In this document: positions 45,465-54,390 of the stretch, one piece after another | Layout of the letters: every line of letters begins with the position of its first letter | Position numbering within the stretch: the stretch's first letter is position 1 | Origin: a virus | Length of the DNA: 64,000 nt | Direction: 5' to 3' (one strand) | IMG/VR virus record: IMGVR_UViG_3300027899_000001 | Span: 1 to 64,000 of that record | Position numbers and translations under genes: made by a program | Notes under the pieces: model-generated | Seen by the model: the letters and a program-made list of their open reading frames with translations, nothing else | What the model was told of the DNA's origin: nothing | Database searches by the model: none

Positions 45465-47117
45465 TTATTGCATTACATCTTCTCTTTTTCCCATTTTAAA
45501 TCCCGGAAATGCTTGTCTAAACATATCCATAGCTTTTTTGTACTTATCATGTTTACCATCTTTAATATCACCGGTTTGTTCGTGTATATAATCATGTGTT
45601 TCAACAATAAGGAATAAAGCTTTAGCTGCTAATGATGCATCTCCAAGATCAATGAAATATTGAACATAATTCTCAAGTTGTTGAGCAGTTAATGTCATAT
45701 CTCTTGAATTAGAACAAGCTGCTCCAATTAAAGCGTTTGCTTGTGCAATATCAAATCCTGTTCCTTTTTTCTTTGGTTTGGGTGCTTTCGCAGGATTGGT
45801 AAAGATTAATTTAATTTCTTCGGGTCTAAATGATTCAAGAAGAGTTAAAAATGCCATAAATGATTCAACTGTTTTTGAATGAATTGTTCCACCAATTAAA
45901 TCTTCCATATCAGCTCTGTTAAATACAATATCACCATATTCTTGACAAGCACCTAACATATCTGAAAGTGCTTCCCATGTACGAGGAGTTGTATTAACTT
46001 TAGTTTGGTTATCAAATAGATAGAAATGATCACGGTTAAAATCGATAAAGTCTGTGATTCTTGAATCAATTTTCTTTCCTTTTGCCCATGTAATCCATTC
46101 GTCTACGGTAGGAACAAAGTTAAAGTGTTGGAAACGGTTTGCAAGTGCAGAACCAATTTCTGTTTGGCCGCCTTCCGGGTCATCTAATGGACGGTTTGTT
46201 GCAGCAACTATAGCCCATTTGCTTCCTAATACTCTATCACCAATAACTCTTTCATTAACAAGTTTTAAGCAAGTATTTTGTACTTCTTCTTTAGCTCTTG
46301 AAAGTTCATCTAAGAATATAATTCCGCCATTACCCATATTAGCTACATCATTTCTTCTTGCATTTTCTTCAGGATCATCACTTGGTTCATAAACTGGAAG
46401 CCAGTTTTTAGGAATATCAATAGCCATTTTTGTTCCTGTATCTGTAACACTTACAATTGCGGGAAGTGCCCAGTCATCTGGCATCATCTTTGCAGTTTGA
46501 ACGTCTATAAGTCTATAGCCAGGTCCTAATGATTTAATAACTCCACCAGTGATAGCTGTTTTTCCAATTCCAGGAGCGCCCCAAAGAAGTGGAGGCATAA
46601 GTTTTGGATTTCTAACTTGCATGATAATTCTTTTAACAAGAAAATCCGAATGCACGTTTCTCATTTTATCTTCACCTGAATATTTTGTTCCAACAACTGC
46701 TTCAAAAAGTTTTGCTTCTCTTCTATAAGATGTACTTTCTCTTAGTTTAAGTCTTCCTCTTGTTTTATTTTTTGCAGCTTGTTCTAGATATTCTTTATGA
46801 ACTCTATCCATAATAGCCTGTCCACTTTTATATTTAGCTAAAGCGGGTTCTAATTTAATATCTTCATCATTTGGTATGTAATCAACAAAGCCATCTATTT
46901 TTCCTTGTGAATATAATATACCTATATTTACTGGAGCCATAGCGGGAATAGCTTTATCACCAAAAAATCCGATAAAGAATTTTCCGATTTTCTTAAAAAG
47001 CCCTCCAATAAGACCTTTAGCTTTACCAACCACATCTCCAAATTTACCTTCATTAAGGGATTGTCCTCCTTTTATTTGTAAGGTTTCTTCAATTGATTCA
47101 GGAACAAGTTTTTTCAT
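45465..47117 (-). CDS. MoxR-type AAA+ ATPase
   Basis: A 550-residue protein. Walker A GAPGIGKT at residues 180-187, Walker B GGIIFLDE at 264-271 and sensor 1 AATNRP at 305-310 define an AAA+ module of MoxR/dynein-related type. The N-terminus MKKLVPESIEETLQIK, followed by a basic amphipathic region (LIGGLFKKIGKFFIGFFG), is not part of the ATPase and may be a targeting leader. The upstream neighbour (47164-49200) is a metallopeptidase/VWA protein; MoxR ATPases generally work with VWA partners to remodel or load complexes. A putative promoter lies at 47135-47151. Its substrate in the phage is unknown. Confidence 0.88.
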   Translation of the reverse strand: MKKLVPESIEETLQIKGGQSLNEGKFGDVVGKAKGLIGGLFKKIGKFFIGFFGDKAIPAMAPVNIGILYSQGKIDGFVDYIPNDEDIKLEPALAKYKSGQAIMDRVHKEYLEQAAKNKTRGRLKLRESTSYRREAKLFEAVVGTKYSGEDKMRNVHSDFLVKRIIMQVRNPKLMPPLLWGAPGIGKTAITGGVIKSLGPGYRLIDVQTAKMMPDDWALPAIVSVTDTGTKMAIDIPKNWLPVYEPSDDPEENARRNDVANMGNGGIIFLDELSRAKEEVQNTCLKLVNERVIGDRVLGSKWAIVAATNRPLDDPEGGQTEIGSALANRFQHFNFVPTVDEWITWAKGKKIDSRITDFIDFNRDHFYLFDNQTKVNTTPRTWEALSDMLGACQEYGDIVFNRADMEDLIGGTIHSKTVESFMAFLTLLESFRPEEIKLIFTNPAKAPKPKKKGTGFDIAQANALIGAACSNSRDMTLTAQQLENYVQYFIDLGDASLAAKALFLIVETHDYIHEQTGDIKDGKHDKYKKAMDMFRQAFPGFKMGKREDVMQ

Positions 47118-47134
47118 AATGTTATTTTTATTAT

Positions 47135-47151
47135 TTTTATTTTATATATTC
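47135..47151 (-). promoter_or_regulatory. Putative late promoter for AAA+ ATPase gene
   Basis: GAATATATAAAATAAAA on the minus strand, 17 bp before the ATG at 47117. It is an exact match to the motif at 37347. Confidence 0.6.
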
Positions 47152-47163
47152 TTTATTTATTTA

Positions 47164-49200
47164 TTAAATATCACTAACAGATGTATGTATTACCTTTCCG
47201 AATGGTGCTTCCCACTGGAAGTTATCGTATATAACCCAAATGAATTTTCTAAAATATTTAGGAACTCTTGGATTTGATGCATAACCATCAGTTAAGAAAA
47301 TACAAAGATTAATAGCATCATTGAAATTATCTCTAATCCAATCAAGTGGTTTCTGGAAGTCTGTGCCTCCACCACCTTTGATATTCTTTGGTCTCCACAC
47401 TTTAGCACCATGAGGTTTAACTGTTTGAACAGAACCTGGATCTACTCCATCATCAAAGAATATAACTGTAACTTCTTTAATTTTCTTTGCAAATATGATA
47501 TCATTCACTTCACCAATAAGTTTATCAAATGTATTTCCATGAAACATTGATCCTGAAACGTCTACAGCTACAACAACTTTCTTTATTGCATCTACTTTAG
47601 GTTTCATACCACGTTTTAGATATTCATCGCTTTTATATAAGTGTTTTTTAGCACCAATTCTAAATTGTTTTTCTGGTGATAATGCACTTCCTACGAATAG
47701 TTTTAATTGTGCTCTCCAGTCTACAGTTCCTTTAAGGAGTTTTCCTAATTTATTAATAAGAGCATCGCCTCTACCACTTCCAGCTTGTTTTAGTTTTTCA
47801 GCAGTTTTTTGAATTTCTCTTGCATTTGATTCCCATTTAGCTCTTCCAGATTCGCCAGCTTTCATTTCTTCATCATCATATCCAGAAGCTCTTGCTATTT
47901 GTTCTCCTAATTTAGGATCAATAAATCCCCCCGCTCTACCGCGATCTGCATTTTGCATTCTTCTTGAAAGACCAGCTTGTTCTTCAGTTAATCCAGATTT
48001 TTTATCTGCTATTTGCATTTCGCCCGTTTGACTAGCAATTGCTTTAGCAGTTTCTTTAGATCCACCGGGTTTACTTTCTTTTCCTTCACCTTTGTCTCCG
48101 CCTTCGCCTTCTCCTGAACCGCTACCTTTACCTGGTTTTGATTCACCCGGTTTTGGTTCTCCTTTTTTACCCTTACCTTGGCCTTCACCTTCACCGCCTT
48201 CTTCACCTTCTTCTCCTGGCTCTTGTTCATATTCACCTTGAATATCTATGCCGCCACCACCGCCACCGCCACCTTGTGATTTAGGTGGAGGAGGAAGAAT
48301 AGGTATAAGATCTTCTGCTTTATAGCTTTCATTAATAAATGGGTGCATTATATAAGCTTCATTAATAGGATCAACTTCAAATGTTCCATCAGGATTAATA
48401 CTTTTAATAATACCCTTTCCACCTGTAGCTTTAATTCTAACTTTAGTTCCTGGAGTTAATTCAATTTCACCTTTTTGTGGTGGTTGAGGAGGTCCTGGAG
48501 GTCCTGGAGGTGGAGCGGTTTTAGGTAATTTAGTAGGATCAATCTTAATTGGAGGAGGCGGTGGAGGCAATGGAGGCATATTTTTAATTATGTCATGATA
48601 AATTTGCTCCACAGGAAGATTAAGATATTTTTTATCATATAATCCTTTAATTTCATCTTTAACAAATTTTTCGTCAAAGTCATCAGTTGTATCAACAATG
48701 ATTGTATTAATTTCAAAATCTCCTGCAATATTAAATACTTCTTGATTAAATCCCGCTCCTCTTTCCATATGCATTAAAATACAATGGTAAATTTCATGAA
48801 TAAGAACAAATATCTTAGCCATCCAAGAAAGACTATCTGCGAATTCTGGATTAACAAATAATCTAACTCCATCAGTTGCCATTGTCTGAACTGCCCAAGT
48901 ATAGATAATTGGATCAAATTCATGAATAAAGGGACGATAAAGAGGAGATTGAGTTACGATTTTATATTTAGCAGCTTCCATATCCTTTTTAACTTTCTTT
49001 ACATTTATAGTTTTTCCAGTATAAGGTGAAACACATTCTTCCATATCCTCAATTCTTGGAATTTTAGCAGCTTGATCTGCTAACATCGCTCCAGTCATTT
49101 TTGGTTGTGTTGCTTCATTAATCTTTCCAGAAGGATTTAACTTTTTTAGAAAGTCCTCTAACAATGGATAAAAATTGTAATTTATTTCTTCTTTTTTCAT
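47164..49200 (-). CDS. Metallopeptidase-like / VWA-domain protein, partner of the AAA+ ATPase
   Basis: A 678-residue protein. HEIYH at residues 135-139 is an HExxH zinc-protease motif, followed by AGDFEINTII. A Pro-rich linker, an SH3-like segment (TKVRIKATGGKGIIKSINPD) and a long Gly/Glu/Lys low-complexity region follow. The C-terminal VWA domain has a full MIDAS: DVSGSM at 547-552, GGGGTDF at 609-615 and LTDGY at 636-640. This order matches DUF2201-type metallopeptidase-VWA proteins, which are usually encoded with MoxR ATPases, as here. Probable role: protein remodelling or processing during virion assembly or host take-over. The protease activity is inferred from HExxH only. Confidence 0.85.
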   Translation of the reverse strand: MKKEEINYNFYPLLEDFLKKLNPSGKINEATQPKMTGAMLADQAAKIPRIEDMEECVSPYTGKTINVKKVKKDMEAAKYKIVTQSPLYRPFIHEFDPIIYTWAVQTMATDGVRLFVNPEFADSLSWMAKIFVLIHEIYHCILMHMERGAGFNQEVFNIAGDFEINTIIVDTTDDFDEKFVKDEIKGLYDKKYLNLPVEQIYHDIIKNMPPLPPPPPPIKIDPTKLPKTAPPPGPPGPPQPPQKGEIELTPGTKVRIKATGGKGIIKSINPDGTFEVDPINEAYIMHPFINESYKAEDLIPILPPPPKSQGGGGGGGGIDIQGEYEQEPGEEGEEGGEGEGQGKGKKGEPKPGESKPGKGSGSGEGEGGDKGEGKESKPGGSKETAKAIASQTGEMQIADKKSGLTEEQAGLSRRMQNADRGRAGGFIDPKLGEQIARASGYDDEEMKAGESGRAKWESNAREIQKTAEKLKQAGSGRGDALINKLGKLLKGTVDWRAQLKLFVGSALSPEKQFRIGAKKHLYKSDEYLKRGMKPKVDAIKKVVVAVDVSGSMFHGNTFDKLIGEVNDIIFAKKIKEVTVIFFDDGVDPGSVQTVKPHGAKVWRPKNIKGGGGTDFQKPLDWIRDNFNDAINLCIFLTDGYASNPRVPKYFRKFIWVIYDNFQWEAPFGKVIHTSVSDI

Positions 49201-49209
49201 TTTTATTTT

Positions 49210-49860
49210 TTATTTTTCAATTGATATTAGCATTCCTCCGATTTTACAACCACGAGTTATTATTTCTTTTGTTAAATATTCTGATTCTGTAAAAAGTATA
49301 TTTCCTGTAACTTCTCCAGGAAAATGTTTTAGTGATTGTATAGGATTATTAAATATATGTAAATCTCCTGTCACACGTCTAGGAATATATTTAAGATCTG
49401 TTAAATTATTATCATTTATATAAATTGATCCAGTTATTATTTCTGCTATTCCTTGAAGAGTTTCTAATTGATTATGACTTGCGCCATAAGATTCTTTAAC
49501 TATTCTAGGACTAAATTTTAATGTAGTTAATTTATTATTGCTACACATAAAAGATCCTGAAACACTATAAGGAACTCCTTGTAAAGATATTAAATTATTA
49601 TTACTTATATGAAATCCCCCCATAATATGATTAAATATTATATAATCTGGAAGATTATTTAAATTTTTATGATCTAATAAAACAGATTTATATACATTTA
49701 TTAAAAATTTTTTGGTTAATTTATATTCGTCTATGTTCATAGAATCTAACCAATTCTCAATACTTTTTTTAGCGCCTATTCCCATATCGTTAACAGGATC
49801 GCCAGTTTCTGTAAAGCTCATATAATTATTTTCATATAATATTTCTTTTACCAATTTCAT
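49210..49860 (-). CDS. Leucine-rich-repeat-like protein with shared leader
   Basis: A 216-residue protein. The leader variant is MKLVKEILYENNYMS, then TGDPVNDMGIG. Residues ~60-200 form six or so irregular LRR-like repeats of the type common in phages (VSGSFMCSNNKLTTLKFSPR, ITGSIYINDNNLTDLKYIPR, VTGDLHIFNNPIQSLKHFP). LRRs bind proteins; a packaged LRR protein could be delivered with the DNA, but this is inference. It overlaps the upstream gene by one base, so the two are coupled. Confidence 0.78.
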   Translation of the reverse strand: MKLVKEILYENNYMSFTETGDPVNDMGIGAKKSIENWLDSMNIDEYKLTKKFLINVYKSVLLDHKNLNNLPDYIIFNHIMGGFHISNNNLISLQGVPYSVSGSFMCSNNKLTTLKFSPRIVKESYGASHNQLETLQGIAEIITGSIYINDNNLTDLKYIPRRVTGDLHIFNNPIQSLKHFPGEVTGNILFTESEYLTKEIITRGCKIGGMLISIEK

Positions 49861-50867
49861 TATAATATAGTCATGTATTCAATTTGAACTGCAAATGTTT
49901 GTGGATTAAATAAATAAAAGCCTTTAATTAAGTTTTTAGTATTTGAATTCTCCGGATCTTGAGCAGCTAACCATGCTCTCAATATTCCTACTTTTTCCCA
50001 TTTTTGATTTGTTTGTACATAATCAAGATAATCTGCTGCAGACATTACTTCATCTGTGCTTTGTGCATTCATTCCAACATCTACTTGTTTTTCATATCTT
50101 ACATAAGAATCAGTAAGTCCTGTACTTGGTTCATAATAAACTAACGTATCAGGAGTATGATTAATATCAATATATAATGTTGCTTCATCAGTTATTGAAG
50201 TAGGATAAGTCACTTTAAGTAAATAACCTAACATTGCACCATTTGAATATTTAAAAGCAGGAATAGCAGATGATGCATCTTCATTTAATAATTGGCTTGC
50301 AATCGATGTATCTGGTAAGAATAAACTTACATCTACTCCTGTTATATTATAATTGTAACCTAATTGTGTACCTGTAAAAGATAAAGAACTTGCATCATAA
50401 GTTGCTGTTACACTTATTCCTCTTGTTCCAAATTCAATATTAAGAGCATCTTCTATATCTATACCATTTACATAATCTCCAGTAGCATGTATTAATGTTT
50501 GATAATATCTAAAATTAGTATAGTAGTTAATAGAAAGATCTACACTCATATAAAAAGCATCATCGGAACCTACATAAGCAACTGATCCATCTAATAAAAA
50601 TTTTTGATATTTATAAGAAATTCCTTTTGTTAGTCCTTGAATATAAATAACTTCTCCTGGTTGTAAAACTTGAGTTTGTTTAACCCAAGATGTTACAATT
50701 TGAGATATGTCTGATAAATCTATCGCGCCTAAAATAGAACTTCCCGATACTATTCCAGCTTGACGATTAGGTAAAAATTCAAAATTCATAGAATCTGAAT
50801 CGCCTGGGCATGATGGTAAATCAGGATTAATATAATCATTAGAAGTGTTATTGAATAAATCTGCCAT
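49860..50867 (-). CDS. Hypothetical beta-rich protein, probable virion component
   Basis: A 335-residue protein, not recognised. It is rich in Ser, Thr, Tyr and Asp with beta-strand periodicity, has no signal peptide, and ends IKGFYLFNPQTFAVQIEYMT. A segment (VLQPGEVIYIQGLTKGISYK) resembles a small beta barrel. Composition and the coupled downstream leader-bearing gene suggest a structural role. Confidence 0.62.
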   Translation of the reverse strand: MADLFNNTSNDYINPDLPSCPGDSDSMNFEFLPNRQAGIVSGSSILGAIDLSDISQIVTSWVKQTQVLQPGEVIYIQGLTKGISYKYQKFLLDGSVAYVGSDDAFYMSVDLSINYYTNFRYYQTLIHATGDYVNGIDIEDALNIEFGTRGISVTATYDASSLSFTGTQLGYNYNITGVDVSLFLPDTSIASQLLNEDASSAIPAFKYSNGAMLGYLLKVTYPTSITDEATLYIDINHTPDTLVYYEPSTGLTDSYVRYEKQVDVGMNAQSTDEVMSAADYLDYVQTNQKWEKVGILRAWLAAQDPENSNTKNLIKGFYLFNPQTFAVQIEYMTIL

Positions 50868-50905
50868 AATGGTTTAATTATTTTATTTATTTATTCAAAT
50901 TCTAA

Positions 50906-51262
50906 TTACATATCTGAATCATTTTTTAGAGTAATATATTTCATTGAAGAAAACCATTTTCTAGTTTTTAAATAATTATAATTATTTTCATTTTTATATG
51001 CTTCTCTTTCAAAAGAAATATTCCTATATCCTTTTTTTCCATATATTATTGTTTTATAAACCCATTCTATTAAATACCATATATAAAAAGGAATTATTAA
51101 CATTTCTATTTGTTGTTTCCAGTGTATAGATTCATGAATAATCATATTTTGATGATTTAAATATTTGGATCTAAGAAAAATTCCAAAGGGTGCTAATGTT
51201 ATTCCTATAACATTTTCTTTAAGAAGAAACAAAAGAAAATTTCCCATTTTTTTAATTTTCAT
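50906..51262 (-). CDS. Small HExxH membrane protein
   Basis: A 118-residue protein. HESIHWKQQIE contains HExxH, followed by a membrane segment (IIPFYIWYLIEWVYKTII) and the conserved-looking YRNISFEREAYKNENN, in which the second Glu could be the third zinc ligand. Small proteins with this HExxH-WKQQ-E and SFEREAY pattern are common in Bacteroidota genomes as predicted minimal metallopeptidases. It overlaps the upstream lysozyme gene by 4 bp, so the two are probably translated together and it may act in lysis. Activity unproven. Confidence 0.7.
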   Translation of the reverse strand: MKIKKMGNFLLFLLKENVIGITLAPFGIFLRSKYLNHQNMIIHESIHWKQQIEMLIIPFYIWYLIEWVYKTIIYGKKGYRNISFEREAYKNENNYNYLKTRKWFSSMKYITLKNDSDM

Positions 51263-52227
51263 AATAACGATTTTATATATTTTACAAATAAACCGTGTTC
51301 TTTTTCTCTTCTACTTTTTAATCCAGGAAATTTCTTTGATACGCTAGTAGTTTTTATACTATCAGCTGCTCCTTTATAATCTTTTTTTCTTAATTGTTGA
51401 GCAAATTGTGTTTGTCTAAATTTTGATACTCCCATATTAAATGCCATTGATACCATTGCATCAAACATACCTTGAGTTATTTTTGGCTTTATTCCTTTTT
51501 CTTGCCAATCTAATAACATCCTTTTTACTCCCTTTTCAGCTAATGATAAATCGCCTTTAAATAATTCTTCAGCTTGTTCTTTAGTAATTTTATCACCTTC
51601 TTTATAATTAGCGCTTGTTGCTGGCTCTGCGTGACCCCATCCAATAGTTATCATTCCATCTGATTTTTCTTTTATCTCGCCCGTTTTCTTATCTTTTACT
51701 TTATATCTATTTACATATGCAGTTAAATGAAGTTCTTCATGATATTTTATTAAATCTATTCCTTCTTGAGAAGTTTTTGCAGAATTAATATTTATGACCT
51801 TAATAGCTATATCTTTTTTAGTTTCACCCTTTATATCTCGTATTGCTTTTGGATTTATTAATGAAGAAGCAACATTTTTTACTTCTTTTATATTAATTTG
51901 ATTTGATTTTGAAAGTTTTTCAGCAGCTTGTTCTATTTTAATTTTTTGTGCGGGTCCAGTATTTGAAAGAACACTATTCTTGTTTATCATGTTCATTGAA
52001 AACAAGAATATTAAAATAGTAATTATATATTTTTTTGTTGTAAAATTATGTTCTTTATTGAACTGATTAATAAGTTTTTGTGCTGCAGCTTTTTTATCAG
52101 ATATCTTATTTAATAAATTAGTTATTTTAGTAAAATCCAAACTTTCGTTTAAAGATTCTTGTAATAATAAATTTAAATAATATTCATCATTTTGAATTGT
52201 ATATTCTTTATAAGAAATAAACTTCAT
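51259..52227 (-). CDS. T4-type lysozyme (GH24) with N-terminal membrane segment
   Basis: A 322-residue protein. The C-terminal ~180 residues are a phage lysozyme: KYHEELHLTAY holds the catalytic Glu, and MITIGWGHAEP is the TIGxGH motif, followed by ITKEQAEELFKGDL. A 20-residue Lys-rich insertion lies between the Glu and TIGWGH, so the usual Asp is displaced (SDGMITIG supplies a candidate). Residues ~66-85 form a membrane span or signal-anchor (YIITILIFLFSMNMI). It cleaves peptidoglycan, either for lysis from the periplasm (signal-arrest type) or, if virion-bound, at entry. The N-terminal ~60 residues are unrecognised. Confidence 0.85.
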   Translation of the reverse strand: MKFISYKEYTIQNDEYYLNLLLQESLNESLDFTKITNLLNKISDKKAAAQKLINQFNKEHNFTTKKYIITILIFLFSMNMINKNSVLSNTGPAQKIKIEQAAEKLSKSNQINIKEVKNVASSLINPKAIRDIKGETKKDIAIKVININSAKTSQEGIDLIKYHEELHLTAYVNRYKVKDKKTGEIKEKSDGMITIGWGHAEPATSANYKEGDKITKEQAEELFKGDLSLAEKGVKRMLLDWQEKGIKPKITQGMFDAMVSMAFNMGVSKFRQTQFAQQLRKKDYKGAADSIKTTSVSKKFPGLKSRREKEHGLFVKYIKSLL

Positions 52228-52249
52228 CGTTTTATTTTATTTATCTCAT

Positions 52250-52273
52250 AAAAAAAAGAGGCATTACGCCTCT
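52250..52273 (-). terminator. Rho-independent terminator
   Basis: AGAGGC/GCCTCT (52257-52262 with 52268-52273) with a 5-nt loop and a T run on the minus strand. It starts immediately after the end of the alternative (-1) frame of the membrane protein gene. Confidence 0.88.
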
Positions 52274-52341
52274 TTATATTCTATCAAAATTTTTACGTTC
52301 TCCTGGTCTTATTGGAATACCAAATTTATCTACTTCAGATT

Positions 52342-53538
52342 TTAATTTTTTTTTACTTCAGGCTTTGGAACTGCCTTAGCATCTATAACTTCTACTCCTC
52401 CTTGAACATATGGAGTACGGAGTTCAGGCGGTATCAGTATTGATTCCTGTGATATCTGTTCATCTTTTGTAGATTCAATAATAGATTCCATTTCTTTTTC
52501 TTTTTCTATGTTCTCGAGTAATTTAATGACTTCTTCTCCTTTAGAAGGTTTCATTATATCATCGATTTTAATAGTCTGTGTTTTAGTTTTCTTATTTAGA
52601 GGGTTTACGAATCTTCTTCTTTTTTCCGGAACCTTTACTTCCTCGACTGGTAGAGGCTCCTGCTCTTTTTTTGGTTCGACCACCGGTTCTTTTTCTTTAG
52701 GTGGTCGCCCTCGTTTTTTAATTTCAGCTTGTAATTTTTCTGCTTCTTGATGAGCTATTTGTTGTTCAAGAACTTTTTCTAATTTTGGATTAATTAAAGG
52801 CGATTGGTAATTCATAGGATACGAAAAATTTTCAACATCTCTATCTAAATTATCGCTTGCTTCTTCATCATATATTTCTTTCATAGTTTTAGTAAAATCT
52901 GGTCCAAATTTATCTTCATATTTTGATGGAACATGAAATTCTTCAACCGTCTTTTCTTTTAAAACTTCTTCTACTTTTTTATCAACTTCATTATTAATAA
53001 TCTCTTCTACTTGTTCATCTGGAATACTACCAACCTTTTCTGGTTCTTTTTCATATTCTTCTGTAGCCATTTTAATATTTTGTGCTACTAAAGCTGTCAT
53101 TCCTAAAGCAATAATTGGAAGTAAAGCACCTGATATCCAAGATATAATTACTTGATACATTTCAGGAGAAGTTGCTTGAACTCCAAACAATATTGATTTT
53201 TGCCAATATTGCCAATCTGTGCTTCCACTTGTCATCATATGTTTAAACGATGCATATACGTTCGCGGTTATTTGTAAACCTGTCAAAAGAAACATTAATG
53301 CCCAAGGTAAAAATCTTTCTTTATTTTTTGTCATTAAAATGCTAAATAATACAGATGCTTGACCAACTTCATATGCTACACCTAACAATATTGCTAAACT
53401 TATTGGATTTGCTAACTTAAAGAAATCTATTGCATGCAATGTTGATACAAAAGCAACAAAGACATAAAGTAATAAAAATGTTATTATTAAACCCCAATAA
53501 AGTCCTTTATTTGTTATTTTTAATTTTTGTAAATTCAT
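52342..53538 (-). CDS. Multi-span membrane protein with charged tail and AT-hook-like motif
   Basis: A 398-residue protein. About four membrane spans lie in residues 1-170 (LYWGLIITFLLLYVFVAFV, then a second around 45-67, a third at FLPWALMFLLTGLQITANVY and a fourth at WISGALLPIIALGMTALVA). A long hydrophilic, Glu/Lys-rich cytoplasmic tail follows, with KKRGRPPKEKEP, an AT-hook-like core. The frame ends in an A9 run (EVKKN stop). A -1 shift there would add about 22 codons (KLKSEVDKFGIPIRPGERKN...) ending right at the terminator. Function unknown; membrane plus DNA-binding features could tether DNA. Confidence 0.72.
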   Translation of the reverse strand: MNLQKLKITNKGLYWGLIITFLLLYVFVAFVSTLHAIDFFKLANPISLAILLGVAYEVGQASVLFSILMTKNKERFLPWALMFLLTGLQITANVYASFKHMMTSGSTDWQYWQKSILFGVQATSPEMYQVIISWISGALLPIIALGMTALVAQNIKMATEEYEKEPEKVGSIPDEQVEEIINNEVDKKVEEVLKEKTVEEFHVPSKYEDKFGPDFTKTMKEIYDEEASDNLDRDVENFSYPMNYQSPLINPKLEKVLEQQIAHQEAEKLQAEIKKRGRPPKEKEPVVEPKKEQEPLPVEEVKVPEKRRRFVNPLNKKTKTQTIKIDDIMKPSKGEEVIKLLENIEKEKEMESIIESTKDEQISQESILIPPELRTPYVQGGVEVIDAKAVPKPEVKKN

Positions 53539-53543
53539 AAATT

Positions 53544-53831
53544 TTATTTATTTTTCTGTTGTATTTCTACTAATTTATTTATTTCGTCTAAAGGATTTTC
53601 TGTGATATCTTTATCGCTAAATGCAACTAAATCATGTAGAATTATATCTTTTAAACTATCTATCCACACGTCATTTTCTTTAATATCATTTTTATTTGCG
53701 CCAAATATAATATCATCTTTAGCTTCTATAACAAGTGCATTATCAGCATTAGATAAAAATCCCTCGCTCCAATAATAATAGTCTCCTAATAATAATCTCC
53801 CCTTTATGACTATAATTGGATATTTTTTCAT
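53544..53831 (-). CDS. Hypothetical protein
   Basis: A 95-residue protein, not recognised. The N-terminal half is beta-like (YPIIVIKGRLLLGDYYYWSE), the C-terminal half acidic and helical (DITENPLDEINKLVEIQQKN). It lies 5 bp upstream of the membrane-protein gene in the same unit. Confidence 0.6.
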   Translation of the reverse strand: MKKYPIIVIKGRLLLGDYYYWSEGFLSNADNALVIEAKDDIIFGANKNDIKENDVWIDSLKDIILHDLVAFSDKDITENPLDEINKLVEIQQKNK

Positions 53832-53869
53832 ATCAATTGATATTTGTAATTTATTTACAGTATTATTTA

Positions 53870-54016
53870 TTAAAAAACATATATAATTGATACGTCATAA
53901 GTTTCTTTAATTACATTTTTCTTATCCTTACAACTACAGGATAAATCTAAATCATGATCTATACCCATTTCTTTTGCATCACGAGTAATTTTTTCACAAA
54001 AAATACATTTATTCAT
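53870..54016 (-). CDS. Tiny cysteine-pair protein
   Basis: A 48-residue protein found by reading the gap between neighbours: MNKCIFCEKITRDAKEMGID, then SCSC and a C-terminal hydrophobic end (VSIIYVF). CxxC plus CxC is a zinc-binding pattern. Its start is 2 bp downstream of the stop of the spanin-like gene, which supports expression from the same mRNA. Function unknown. Confidence 0.6.
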   Translation of the reverse strand: MNKCIFCEKITRDAKEMGIDHDLDLSCSCKDKKNVIKETYDVSIIYVF

Positions 54017-54017
54017 A

Positions 54018-54374
54018 TTATTTTTTTATTTTAATTGTATCTAATTGTGCTCCACGAATATTAACAGTAGTATTAGATTTAAGTTTTTCAGCAACTGATT
54101 GAACTGCTGTTGCTTTTTCATTAGTTAATTTAGCAAATTGATTAGAAAGTTCTAACTCTTTTTGTAATTCACTGATTGTTTTAGACGTCTCTTTTTCCAA
54201 TATACTGTATTTATTTGTCAAAGAATCTATTGTATACGTATATTGTTTTCTTTCTAATGATAAAGTTACATTACGATTACAACTTTGCATTTTTGTAAGC
54301 GCTAATAAAATTAAGAGTGCAAGAGCAATCCATTTCATATTTTTTTCAAAAAATTGTTGAGGAGTCTGTGCCAT
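54018..54374 (-). CDS. Single-span coiled-coil protein, possible i-spanin
   Basis: A 118-residue protein. One N-terminal membrane span (WIALALLILLALTKMQS) is followed by a long coiled coil (YTIDSLTNKYSILEKETSKT, ISELQKELELSNQFAKLTNE) and a short basic end. This topology and length fit Rz-type inner-membrane spanins that span the periplasm at lysis, but the lysozyme lies about 2 kb away and no outer-membrane partner is seen. A putative promoter (54391-54402) lies upstream. Confidence 0.62.
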   Translation of the reverse strand: MAQTPQQFFEKNMKWIALALLILLALTKMQSCNRNVTLSLERKQYTYTIDSLTNKYSILEKETSKTISELQKELELSNQFAKLTNEKATAVQSVAEKLKSNTTVNIRGAQLDTIKIKK

Positions 54375-54390
54375 AATAAATGTTTTTTGT

